This document shows positions 44,535-55,680 of a DNA stretch of 64,000 bases, piece by piece. Origin of the DNA: Chromera velia (Eukaryota > Sar > Chromeraceae); assembly GCA_018398765.1 (NCBI GenBank), contig JAHBMJ010000996.1, positions 55,201 through 119,200 of the forward strand, written 5' to 3'. Numbering within the stretch: the first letter of the stretch is position 1; each line of letters starts with the position of its first letter. Below the pieces are notes generated by a model. It saw only the letters and a list, made by a program, of their open reading frames with translations, searched no databases and was not told the DNA's origin. A program made the position numbers and the translations under genes.

Positions 44535-45523
44535 CCGTCTGTCCGTCTGTCCGTCTGTCCGTCTGTCCGTCTGTCCGTCTGTCCGTCTGTCCGTCTGTCC
44601 GTCTGTCCGTGTGTCTGTCTCACCGAGTAACTCGGCTGAGAAGACAACATGCAGACTGACCGAAATTTGGGAAAGGTTGCTGGAATGGCAACACCATGAT
44701 TTGCCTTCTGGGCCCGTTTTTTTCTTTCCTTCTCCTCCTTTTTTCTTCGGGCCTTGGCGGCGTCTGACCCTTCTTCCACCGCGTGGTCAAGCGCCCCCTC
44801 TGCACTCCTCAGGTAGCACTGTTGGGCTGCTTCCCTTGCGAGGATTTGCAAAGTGCCAGGAGGCAGCAGCTCAAGCCTCGGGTTTCTTTTAACCGCCCTG
44901 ATGGGAGACGCGTCTCCTCCGTCTGCTGCTGCTTCGTCACTCAGGTCTGACAGGGCAGAGTCCAGTGCCGTGGAGGTGGGCTTAGAACGAATCGGGGATG
45001 AAGTGACAGATGCGGTTGGAGAGGCCAGGGGAGCAAAAAGGGTGAGAAAGTTTGCTGGTGGGGGGAGATTAAACCTGCAGGGGGGGGCAGACAGCGCAGT
45101 GATAGAGCCTCAGAGGAATACTGCGAACAATCCACAAGAAACGGAATCCAGCAAAGAGAAAGAATGGAGGACAGAGTCCCAATCGACGAAATTTACTCGC
45201 GGACTCTTCTCTTTTGAGTGGCAAAGAAAATGAAGAAATTCGTGATTTTTCCTGGTCCCTGACACTTCAGCACACGTGATTATTCAAAGAGAAGAAAGAC
45301 CTAACGAAAAGGGACGACAGAGCTCTCGAGCTCTTCTGTTTTAATTGCCTTCCTTCCTTCCTTCCTTCTGCACCCGTTTTACCTGCCCTGCCAACCACCC
45401 ACCTACCTGCGGATGGCTTCTGAGTCGACGGGCATCTGCACGGTCTTCTCTGTTGCCTTTAAAAAGTGAAGAATCGCGTTGCTCGCCGTCTTCGTTCGTT
45501 CCGTCGCCTGCACGCACACACCC

Positions 45524-45560
<37 letters not shown>

Positions 45561-45648
45561 ACACAGAGCACATACAGACTTACACAGGCACACACATTTG
45601 CAGAACACAGGCGCACTCAGGCACATGCGCGCGTAAATAGAGAGAGGA

Positions 45649-45692
<44 letters not shown>

Positions 45693-47163
45693 TGTAAGCG
45701 ATACACATCCGGAATGAGTATCGGAGAGGCCCATGACTGAAATCGTTAGACGAAAATTCAAAGTGATTCTACGTTTTTCATCTCCTGATGCGATCGCCAT
45801 CGTTAGAGGCACATCGTCGCTCTGCCTGTCTTCCTTATCTACCTGTCTGTCTGCCTGCCTGCCTGCCTGCCTGACTGACTGGCTGACCGTGTCAAACCCA
45901 AGGGGCCTGAGGAAGACGACGCTCGGCGCTTCCGCTCCCAGCTTTGGCGAGGTCTCTTCCAAAAGACTCGGGGGGAACATCTCTGCTGATGCCTCTTTGA
46001 TAGCCTGCAGTAACCAATCAATTACAAAAGTGCACTTTCTCTCTGACGTCCCACAGCAATAACCTCTCCAACTATCTTCATTCGAAATTTATTGGGAAGC
46101 ACACACACGGCTGCATCCTCTAACACGAGAAATCACAAGGCCGGAAATCGAAGTGGCTCTTCAAAGGTTGCGCGCGTACCGCTGCATCGGGGCAACACAA
46201 ACTAGGGTACAACACGCAACCTCGCACTGTCTGAAGAAAGTGTGATTCCGTGAAAATCGTCACAGCAACCTGCACCTGCTTGCTTGGAAAGACAACACTA
46301 TCGCTAGCTGGCAGGCAACAAAGACAGACCTCAAGCCTTGCATCCCATTTGCCGAAGGCAGATGAGAGTGCAGTTGCTATTGCTGGAGCCTCGGCATCCT
46401 TCCTGTTCTCCGCCGTCTTCCATGATTCGATTCCATCCTCGACGGTAGAAGAGACAAAACGACGCACTGCCTGCTCAGCTTCAGCTGCTACTGAGAGAAT
46501 TGTTGTCTGGGACAGACGCCGTGCTGCAATCAGTCTTTGGCGTTCTCTTTCTTTTTCTTTTTCCTTCTCTTCCTCTGTAGGGCTTTTCGGAGATCCCTCT
46601 TCACCTTTGGAATCTCCCTCTTGTTCTTCCTCAAGCTCTACCGCCTCATTTTCACCCAACAGCACTGCACGACTACTTCTCGGTTTTCCTTTCTGCAAAG
46701 CCTCCCATAGTTGGCTTGTCTTCAGAATTCCATGCTCCTTGAAAAGTTTAATCAAATCGTCAGTGGGAGTCCCTGCACGAGCATCCGAGCTGGGAGGAGG
46801 TCTGAGGAGACCAGAAACGAGGACGGATAGGGTTTCGGCCTCCTTCAAAATTTGAACACGCAAATTCTTCCACTGCTCTGACATTTGAATGCACTCTTGA
46901 ACTGCGAGTTCATGAAACTCCTCGGGGAGCCACATCTTCTCCTGCAGTCTCGACAGAGGCGACCCGTCTGCGCCCCCCCCCTCCTCGTTGGCAGTTGGGC
47001 CTCCGATCAACTTGGGGAGCTTAGGGAGAGTTGTTCCGTTCTTCGCAGCTCTGCAGAAGCAACAGACAGGTAGACGTAGAGAGAGATAGAGAAGCAAGTA
47101 GACAGACAAATGACCGACAGACAGACAGATAGACAGAGGGGAAATAGGACAATCACACACAAA

Positions 47164-47194
<31 letters not shown>

Positions 47195-47198
47195 GCGT

Positions 47199-47230
<32 letters not shown>

Positions 47231-47253
47231 GTACACTCACACGTACACTCACA

Positions 47254-47284
<31 letters not shown>

Positions 47285-47367
47285 GTACACTCACGTACAC
47301 TCACGTACACACACACCCACGTACACACACACCCACGTACACACACACCCACGTACACACACACCCA

Positions 47368-47402
<35 letters not shown>

Positions 47403-47439
47403 ACACACGTACACACGTACACGCGTACACACGTACACA

Positions 47440-47480
<41 letters not shown>

Positions 47481-50400
47481 ACGCGTACGCACAGAGAGAG
47501 GGCGGGGGACAACGAGATACAGACGGGCATGTAGGAAGCTGAGACAATTGCTTCCCTTCACTGGCTCATTGAATTTCTGTGGATAATCATTGAAGTGACT
47601 CTTTCGCCTGACGGATTCCGACTCAGCCAAGTCCCATGGTCCACAGGCATATCAAGATAGAGCAGGCCGCAATGTTTATTTCTAACTGACTGCATCTGTG
47701 CATGTTTCCTTGCGGCAAACTGGAGCTCCCTCTGGGTTTTGGTGATTTCTGCTTTGGTGTCTTTGACGACTACAAGCACGTGTCGCCTCCGGTGAAGTTC
47801 CTCTACTGTGATTGTTTGCCCAAGCCGCTCCTGCAAGACAAGAGCAAGAGCATGCACGTTGCCAAGTCAATCGCGCCCCAACGAAACAAGGTACGGGATT
47901 TCCGAGCAGAGTGTCATCATTCCAAGAGCCAGAACTCTAAAGCGGGATACAGTGTAAAGAGAAGGCACAAAAAGCAGCATGAGATGGAGGAAAGGTCCTA
48001 GACTGAACTGACACACCAGCCCCCCCCCCTTAACTGACACATCAGAGGGCATGACAGAGAATTGATTGTCCGAAAAGTGGTTTCGTTTTCGGTCATCAGA
48101 GGGCTCAAAAGGCGGATATCCGACAGGTTTTCTTCTCTTTCTTCTCTCTCATTAACGCTCCTCTTCTCCTACGTTCTGTTCATGCGTCATTCCGACGCTT
48201 TGGTCGTCGCTGCCTCTTCGCCCGTTTCTTGATCTTTTAACGCGGCCTTACCCTACAATGCCCAGGATGCTTGATTGTGACAGAGGACAGAAAAGCGATC
48301 GTTCAAAAATATCCGAACAACAACCCGCTCAAAACCCTTCCTACCCTTTCACACTTCTTCTGTTTCCCCAAGGTGCCCGTTCCCGGATTCAAAAGCGAAA
48401 AGGAATTTGAGCATTCAGCCAGCCAGGCGCTTGATTCATCAAACGAGAGGGCAGCAAAACCGGCCTGCAAAAAGACCAACTTGCCTGTATGCGAAGGATG
48501 GTAACCCTGTCGAGCTCTTGAGAAGTAGGCTCGAAGGGGAAGCGCGAGACCACGTCAGCAATTTTGGTCAACACGTCTTGAGCAGCATCTTCCCGAAGAA
48601 AATCACAAAAGCGCCATTGCAACCTCTTTTGATCAGATCTGCATGCAATTGCAAGAGACAAACGGATTGTTTTTCCATAGCTTAGTGTTTGTTCATCGTT
48701 GAACAACTTGTCCGCAATTTTTTCTTTGCACTGTACTGTTGGCACAGAAACAGAAGTTTGCAGACGGTAGCTGTCCCATGAAAGCATGAAGGTATTGATG
48801 CCACTCATACACAGGTCTGGACATAAAAATGCGTTCGGACAATAAATCATACCCGTCAGCTCAGCGCCAATCCCTTGCAACAGCGGGATCCACTCTCCCT
48901 TTCCATCCCCCATTTCCTCCTCAATTCCTCCCTTCCTTCCTTCGCTGCTTTTGTTTGACCTTTTTCCTGCAAGCCTGTGAATGCCTTTCCGACGAACCTG
49001 GACAGGAGTGCGATCAAGAGTCGAAGCTCTTTGGGTGGCTCTTTGATCTTCAGTAGAGCGTCGATGACCCGAAGTCTCGCGTTCTGGTGACGGCTTCGTT
49101 GAGAGTTCATCACTTCTTCAGAACTCAAAGGGGGATCAGGGAGGTAAGCGGAGGCTCCGATAGTCTGCAGAAGGATCGGGTGAAACAACGCATCGATGAA
49201 GAAGTGAGAGATCAAACTGAAAACAAAAACTATGGTGATGGTATCTCACAGAACCAGAGTGCCTCTGAGCTGTCCTCAGAGACCGAACTCACTCGTATTC
49301 TCTTTCATCCACCCAAGTAATGCATCGGTCGCTACCTCATCCCGTCTCTCACTCTAAAAGTCACTCACTCACTCACTCACTCACTCACTGACCTACCGGA
49401 AATTTCAGCCGTGCCTGTCCGTCTAGAGTCCATTCATCGACCTCGACTCCCAAGATCATCTCGCCCCTCCGGATAGTCTCTACCTCCTCTGCGCGCACTC
49501 CTCTGTTCAGGCCTCTTCTCAGGACCCTCAAAATCAACTCATACAGAGGCTTCCTCTGCACACACAAGCATCATGTCAGGCGAGCGTCTGGTCAAAAGAT
49601 TGAATGCAAAGAGGCAGGCAGACAATGACCTGGCACTAGCAGGCGTTCAGCCAGACAGATACAAAGCAGAGAGGCAAGCGGGAGTCATTGAACAGCATGA
49701 TTGTACCAGAATTGACACGAAGCAAGCATGCTTGCTCTGTTGAAAAAAAACAGGAGAGGGGACAACCGAATGGCAGAGACGCAGCATACTCGTCTATTCG
49801 AGTCGCATTCATCTCTTTGCTCGCAAGTATATTTGATGACCCCAGGATTCCGTGGACTTACTCTTTCTTTCTCAGCAGGTAATGCTGGAAGGAAAATCTC
49901 CATGATCAGTTTATCCGCCCTCCGTTGTCCCGTTAAGCTCGGTTCTAGAACCATCAGAGGCGCTCTGGTGTCTCTGTCCTTTGGCTGAGAGAAAGAACCC
50001 CCGCGAGACATCGTCGAGGCTTTGTTTTTACTCTTCCTGCTGCCCCACTCGTCTTCGGTCTTTTCTGTTCGGGCTTCTGTTGCATCGGAGGATGAGTCTG
50101 AGTCGGGGGGCGGCTCTTCAGTCAGACCGTCTAGCTGCGCTGTCGACTCCATGAAGATTGATGACTCGTCTGCCCCCACAGGACTCTCGTCTGCCACCAC
50201 CACACCACTGTTCATGGTCCTCAATTTCAACGACACTACACCCCTGGCAGGAGAGGTCGTCATGCCTCTGCGTAGATCGTGGGCCGCCTTCAGTGCGGCT
50301 CTCGCAGCTTCCTGTCTCTTTTGCCGTTCGGAACCTATCGTATCCACTGCATGCAGGTAATCGTGTGAGCATCAGGACGAACAGAAAATAGAAGCTTGTC

Positions 50401-53400
50401 GCCTTCATGAAGTTTTCCGGCGAGTGAACTTAACAATTTTGTTCTTGATTGAAAGTCGACAAACGGTCGAATCCGTCTCATCAACGGCGAGGTGAGGCAC
50501 ATGAACAAATATCCAGTTAAATAAAAGCATGACTGGGAACAGAACATCGGGTGGAAGCACCATGAAAGAAAACACATGTCTGCAGTCTGTTTTTTCACCG
50601 GCCTTCAAGGTCAACCAATGATGTCAATCGCATAGTCATATTCCGGCACCCTCTCATACAGCCGCAAGGAAAGATCACGGGTCTTTGACCAACCAAATCC
50701 TGTACGCCCATCACGTTTTTGTTCTAAAAGTTGTGCTTTCTCTCAGCAGCACGTTTCTTTTACTGGCCTCCCCTTCCTGTTTACCTTTTTTCTGGAGGTT
50801 TCCTTTTTCTGCTTCATACGCTAGGCGCTGCCACCAGAAAGGATCCCCCAGACTACAGACGAGGCAGAAGAGAAGGCGCATAGTCTCGTAGAGGCTCTCC
50901 CATTTCATCACCAAAGCAGACGCACTCCGTCTGTCTGAGTGTTTCAACAACTGCACACATCCAATTGAGAGCACATGAAGAAAGTAAGACTCTATGCCAT
51001 CAAGTCCAACCGACGGACAATGGGCTAGGAAGCGCAACAAATGTGTTGCTTGCAGAAATGTGTTTGCATCTTTTGAATTTTCAGTCAGCTCCTCGGAGAA
51101 GAGGACGGAAGAATGTGACTGTGCAAAAAGAAGAGAGCCAGCCATAAAGAGTATATACGTACAACACTTTTATATTTGCACGGCTGGCCAGACTGCCGCA
51201 AAAAGGACACAATGCAAATACCCCCAGACAACACTGTCTTATCAAGAAACCGCCCCGGGCTTCCATTTTGACTTTTTATTGTGAGTCGAAAGGAAAGCAG
51301 CAAGCAAGCAAAAAAAGAATAATTAAATGTGCTTGCCTGTCGTATGCGCGGCACCATGGCGAGATACTTTCGTTGGAGGTCCATGACGGCCCGCAGGGAG
51401 GAGACGTTGAAGGGGAAGCGCTTGATAAAGAAGAGAAGCGCTTCGTTGACCAAACGTTGGTTGTCTCTGAATAGATCCATCTGCACGGACACACACAAAT
51501 ACACACACACACACACACACAACATCAAATACCAAGATACACAATCCGATGACGGCCAGACAGCGGACGGGAAAAGAGAACAAGAGGCTGATCATGGCCA
51601 AGACACAGACAAACGAGTGCCGATTGTACGCATGAAGCGACGTTCCGATGCACAGACAAACAGCCAGAGAGTCAGTCAGTCAGGCGGGTAAGCAGGGAGA
51701 CATGCGAGAACCATCCGCCCCTACCTCTTGTATGAGGCGCCTCCGTGCCTGTTGCCATTTCGGAACGCCGTCTGCCCAAGACTCCAGGGTCTTCTGGCTG
51801 TTGTCAGTGGCCACCTCCCAGACCTTCATCCACTCACACCCAACGAAATCTGTTGGCATTCTCCCAGTGTCGTCCGAGTATTTCAACCAATGGGCAACAC
51901 CCTCCGCAACCTTCAGCGTGTGCTGGCAGAAGTCACGTACGGATAGCCAGAACATCATCCGATCCGCTGTGGCTTGCCATTTTGCGTAGTCGTTCCAATT
52001 TTCTCGTCTCCTTACACGAAGAAAATTTCGTTTGGCAGCAGGAGACAAAGAGTCCTCAAGCGGCTTCATAAAATCTTTCAGCACCGCTGTTTCTCCTTCT
52101 CTCCCCTTTCCCTTCTCTTTTCCAAGAACCAACCGCTCCTCCTCTTGCTCCATCCCGTCTGCGTCTCCGACTGAAATTTTACGGAGTCCTGTCAGCTCGT
52201 CTGGCCGGAGGTCCTTCGCTGCTTGTGCCTCTCTCACCGCCCTCCTTTGACGCAAAAATTCCAAAAATTGCATCAATTCTGCTGAGCGCTCTGCTCGGTA
52301 TCTTCTGAACAACCCGTCAATCTCCGCACCGTCTTCCGAAAGGACAGACCCCCCCTCCCACCTGCATCGCCATGCAGACAGATCGAACAAATGAGGGAAT
52401 GCCAGCAGGGATTCTTAAAAGTATATCAGTAGGGGAAATCTCTTTTCAAAGTGGCGAGAGGCAAAAGCCCGGCAGGACGGGAAGGAAAAAGGAAGAAAGG
52501 AAGAAGAACTTTCTTGCTGTCTGAAGCTCTCACGGATGCAGCACTCTCACTTGAAGAACTTTTCCATCGGAGCACGATTAAAGATATCGTCATTTATCTC
52601 TCTGACAGACTGACTGACTGACTGACTTGTCTTCTTGCTCCCTCTTCGGAAGCACATTCAAATTGGCGTTTGTCTTCATAAAGAACGGCGAGAGAGAGCG
52701 TGTCCCTTCTCCCCTCTCCCTCTCACGGCGCTCCTCTTCCTCCAAGGCTTCTCTCTCACGCCTCCCGAGACCAGTCTTCTCAGTCACAATCCGACTGAAC
52801 GATTCAATAGTCCCCTTCAAACCCTTCCGTCCCTTGGATGGTGACATTTTTGCATTTCCGGACTGTGCCCTTTTCTCCTTCATGAACTGTACAACAACTG
52901 CCTGGACTAAAGTCCCCGCCTCATCCCCCTCCTCCGCATCTGCAATGAACAACCTCCGGCCCCCCATACCCTGACGGGCCTTCATCGTCAGCAGCAAGGA
53001 TGCCCCCCCTTTGGGCGACTGCACACCCCCACTTGCTGGCGGTTGGCGTGGTTGGGGTGAGGAGGACGAGATACGGACTCGAGGGTCGGGGCCTTTGGAG
53101 GGCTGGAAGAAGACTGAGGCTGTTCGTCTTTCCGAGGGAAGCGTGAACACTTCCCGGTGTTCAAATGCATTCGTGCTGTCTTTCTCTCTTGCTGGAGACT
53201 TCGTTCCCCCTCCCTGTACCTGATGCTTCTTCTGACACGATGCATTCACGTTTTTGGAAACGAAAAACGGACCCGCACTCGTGGCTGCTTTGCCACTGCG
53301 ACGCCCATGACTCTCCCCGCCCCCAGTAGCAGCAATAGGGGAACCTTGGGGAGGGTCTTTGGGTCGGTTTACCAAGTTGATTGTTTCCTCAAAATGCACA

Positions 53401-54318
53401 TCTCTAGAGAGCAGATAGTTCTGTCGAGCCACCCAAGCTGAAGTAGAGGCGCTTCCGGGGTTGAAAATCGAAGCTCTGGCGGCATTGTCGCGTCGTGCTC
53501 TCTGGAAAGTTGGGGAATCCCCAGGATCGGCAAAGGAAGCTTTGATGCTTTTTGATCGCAAGTTGGGCCGGTCACCCGTTTCAACAAAGGATGCCTTAAT
53601 GCTGGCATTGCGCCTGAAATTTGGTCGGTCGCCTGTGTCTGCAAATGATGCCTTGATGCTGGGATTTCTCTTGGCGATGGGCGGTCTGCCATCTGTGTCC
53701 ATGAACGATGCCTTAATACTGGTGTTGCGTCTGGTATCGGCAATGGACCCCTTGACAGTACCCCGCCGTCCGTTTGGAACCCGGAGAGACGCTCTGTCTC
53801 CTCCGACATCAGGAGCAACAGAACCACGAAAGTTACTTACTTGCGATGCCCTCGTGCCAGTAGCAGCCTGCGAAGAACGCTGTGACGCTCTCTGCGCTTT
53901 CCGAATCTCACGGGCAGTGCGGAAAGGGGTGACTTCTTCGATGAAATTGAGCGTCTGGATATGTTTCTTGGCGTACTTCGGAATCACCTCCTCGGGATCT
54001 GCCGGGGCATTCCTCAGCGGTATGAGGTCCAGGTAGGATTGGTCACCCGTCAGGGAGGAAGAGGGCGCTGCTGCCAGTCCTGCAAAAGTCAATCAGAAAA
54101 GGGAAGAGCGTCGCTCCACGGAAGTCACAAACGTCCTTGGCAGAACGGACAAGAGGTGGGCAAGCTGGGTGATCGGGAGTCGACAGGTGTAGATGGGTTA
54201 AAACATGTTCTACTTCAGCAGACGTTGGAACCCTCTTTCTTTCTCCCAACCATAACATAATTCACACGAGTGCCGTAAAGGCACCCCCAAAGCCCCGCCC
54301 CCCCCGCTCCTCTACACT

Positions 54319-54361
<43 letters not shown>

Positions 54362-54650
54362 GTATGTGGTGCCATGCATGATCCTCTTTGCAATTTGTGG
54401 TCGACCACATTTGTCGTCCGTCTTCTTATTCAGCCGTCTTCTTCCTTCGTTTCTTCTCCTTTGCATGCATATCAGAGATGCAGCAGACAGGCAATCAGCT
54501 GGACAGACCTTTCCTGAAGATGTTCTCTTCGAAGGGCTTGACTTCTTCGGGGAAAATGTCATCAGTGATCAACCATGGAATGTCACCCTGGGTTTCGTAA
54601 TGAGAGTTATTCGAGCCCGTAGACCCTTTTCGACTTTGTGACCGTCGCAT
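22944..54650 (-). CDS. Giant coiled-coil / low-complexity protein, ~5,858 aa, 37 exons
   Basis: Exons, 5' to 3' on the minus strand: 54650-54509, 54079-52627, 52361-51725, 51480-51337, 50950-50785, 50346-49862, 49555-49397, 49164-48998, 48638-48485, 47830-47691, 47050-46330, 46004-45888, 45507-45407, 45053-44661, 43984-43915, 43423-43292, 42853-42626, 42265-41492, 41190-41072, 40620-40524, 40000-39914, 39431-39213, 38943-38897 (weak), 38592-38032, 37470-37320, 37061-36505, 36355-36145, 35416-35357, 34976-34634, 34207-34080, 33868-33800, 33201-32746, 32490-32248, 31855-31070, 30824-30227, 29952-27105, 26757-22944. Every junction agrees in phase; the sum is 17,577 bases. ATG 54650 follows an in-frame TGA and the stop is TAA. 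I recognise no enzymatic domain. Helical and coiled-coil segments alternate with Ser/Pro/Arg-rich disorder, suggesting a cytoskeletal or scaffold role. It could be two or more genes; RNA evidence would decide. Confidence 0.6.
32248..42265 (-). CDS. Giant protein, exons 18-33, mixed basic linkers and helices
   Basis: Exon 18 (42265-41492) is a Pro/Ser/Arg-rich linker. Exons 19-22 return to helical sequence ([20 protein letters not shown]). Exon 23 is only 47 bases and is the weakest call; it is needed to reconcile the phases of exons 22 and 24. Exon 24 is Ser-rich with an acidic run ([12 protein letters not shown]). Exons 26-28 are Ala-rich helices. Exon 31 encodes [16 protein letters not shown], resembling the L..AF..W repeats of centrin-binding Sfi1-type proteins, but only one copy is seen. 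Confidence 0.5.
35818..35905. repeat. (CTTC)n-type tract in an intron of the giant gene
   Basis: TTCCTTCTTT-type pyrimidine repeats occur in three near-identical blocks of about 36 bp, just left of exon 27. They make the minus-strand poly-K/R/E frames seen there spurious. Confidence 0.8.
40870..40979. repeat. (CTGACTGG)n tract in an intron of the giant gene
   Basis: About 110 bp of CTGACTGG units passing into CTGA units, between exons 20 and 19. Confidence 0.85.
42626..47830 (-). CDS. Giant protein, exons 10-17, coiled-coil region
   Basis: These exons hold many Glu/Lys/Arg-rich helices with Leu at heptad-like spacing. Examples are [20 protein letters not shown] in exon 10, [20 protein letters not shown] in exon 11, [20 protein letters not shown] in exon 16 and [19 protein letters not shown] in exon 17. 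Exon 11 (47050-46330) also has a folded start ([17 protein letters not shown]). Intron 10 holds a large CA-type microsatellite and intron 14 a CTGT tract. Confidence 0.6.
44479..44622. repeat. (CTGT)n/(CCGTCTGT)n tract in intron 14 of the giant gene
   Basis: Pure CTGT units change to the 8-bp unit CTGTCCGT, repeated about ten times. The tract ends about 40 bases from the exon 14 donor. Confidence 0.9.
45649..45692. repeat. (TG)n(AG)n compound microsatellite
   Basis: TG repeats pass directly into AG repeats. A second AG tract lies at 45525-45558. Both are in the intron between exons 12 and 13 of the giant gene. Confidence 0.85.
47166..47484. repeat. (CA)n/(GTACAC)n tract in intron 10 of the giant gene
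   Basis: About 320 bp of CA repeats with regular ACGTACAC and ACCCACGTAC interruptions forming higher-order units. Apparent cysteine- and valine-rich frames across it are artefacts. Confidence 0.95.
48485..52361 (-). CDS. Giant protein, exons 3-9, conserved-looking helical block
   Basis: These exons encode about 640 residues of regular, non-repetitive sequence rich in Leu, Trp and charged residues, for example [33 protein letters not shown] and [18 protein letters not shown]. They look like an all-helical folded region, the most gene-like part of the protein. Exon 8 contains [12 protein letters not shown] and later [19 protein letters not shown], which faintly recalls the YLR.LPEPL...LP segment of RhoGAP domains. 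The arginine finger and the remaining motifs are not seen, so I do not call one. Exons 4 and 9 end at GC donors (CAG|GCAAGC and CAG|GCAAGT), both in phase. Confidence 0.6.
52627..54650 (-). CDS. Giant protein, N-terminal exons 1-2 with IKASF repeats
   Basis: Exon 1 (54650-54509) starts MRRSQSRKG and contains the acidic stretch [15 protein letters not shown]. Exon 2 (54079-52627) has a short folded part with [22 protein letters not shown]. Between about 53740 and 53500 come four closely spaced copies of a 16-20 residue repeat whose core is R/K-x-x-SIKASF followed by an acidic D/E-T-G-D-R-P linker, plus a divergent fifth (ARASIF). The rest is Ser/Pro/Gly-rich with basic patches. The Arg-x-x-Ser cores resemble kinase sites, which is inference. 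The donor of exon 1 is GTCTGT and the phase-1 join gives a Gly codon. Confidence 0.6.
54320..54362. repeat. (TG)n microsatellite in intron 1 of the giant gene
   Basis: About 20 TG units, preceded by a CCCCCC-rich stretch. Confidence 0.9.
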
Positions 54651-55680
54651 CCTCAAGGAGATGCTTGAGCTTGGAAGCTTTCAAGTTTAACCTCCAGACT
54701 TGTAGTTCTAATTCCAGAATGAGAGGACCAAAGAAATGGACTTGATTGAGGTGAAGGGTTTTTGAAATGTGCCTCTTCCCTGTTTTGTGCAATGTAAAGA
54801 AAGCGATTCAGTGACGCTGTTTCAACAGCGATCCTTCCAAACAAGCTTTGTGGATCCAGGAGGGGTGCGTGTCAGAGACAATCTCTGGATGATGCGTAGG
54901 ACCTGATGCGAATTTGCATGGCAGGCTGTTGCTCACGGATCGGCCAAATCTTTGGCGTACAAGCCTCTGTGGTTCGGGTAACGTACTTTTGACCTTCGAT
55001 CTGTTGAGGAGGGCGTCGAAGCTGAAAGTGAGGACCCAGGTTTTCCGTCATATATACATCTGCAGACTCGTGAACATATATAGATACACATGCATGCAGG
55101 TCACGTATAGGTCACTTACGGATCGATCGAAGTGAATCATGCACGCAGTGGAGCACGGCGTATCGGTTAAATGCATGGGTATCGCATGACAAAAAAAAAG
55201 GTCTCAATTTTGTGCAAATATCTTGATAAATTATATACGATCCTGGCCGGCCGGCCCCAACCAAACTATGCTTATGAAGAGTCGCGCGCGCAAAGCGTGC
55301 GCAACTGTTGTTTTCACTCATTTTAATTAATTAACGGAAAAAAAAATGTATATACGTCACTTGACATATATATATATATATGCATGCATGCATGCATGCA
55401 TGTAAAATTTTCTCATTTTTTGGCACATGCAGTACAATATATATCACATGCAAAAGACATATGATTTCGCCAGCCACATAGTGATTATGTGTCAGGAATT
55501 TCCGCCTCGGACACTCTCTCGAAGTGTCTCCCAGCTTCGAAAAAAGCGAGAAGGTGCACAGTAACACCTGAGGGTACAAAAAACACCAAGACCGTTTCGA
55601 GTCGGCAACAGTCTCGCCCTTTTGTTCATCTCCCGCTCGATCGAGGTTTTCCCGTTCACACCTCTTTGACCAAAGGAACC
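54651..55680. promoter_or_regulatory. Divergent intergenic region between two host genes
   Basis: About 1 kb separates the ATG of the giant minus-strand gene from the ATG of the plus-strand tetraspan gene, so it must hold both 5' UTRs and promoters. It contains a (TA)n-(TGCA)n stretch at 55363-55402, the palindromic GGCCGGCCGGCC at about 55246-55257, and a CGCGCGC-containing segment at about 55284-55302. No specific promoter element can be assigned. Confidence 0.4.

Noticed and set aside
46120-47547. A single 475-codon minus-strand ORF with a Cys/Val-rich start
   Set aside because: Only 47050-46330 is coding. The N-terminal part translates the CA microsatellite and the C-terminal part runs past the GTCTGT donor into an intron.
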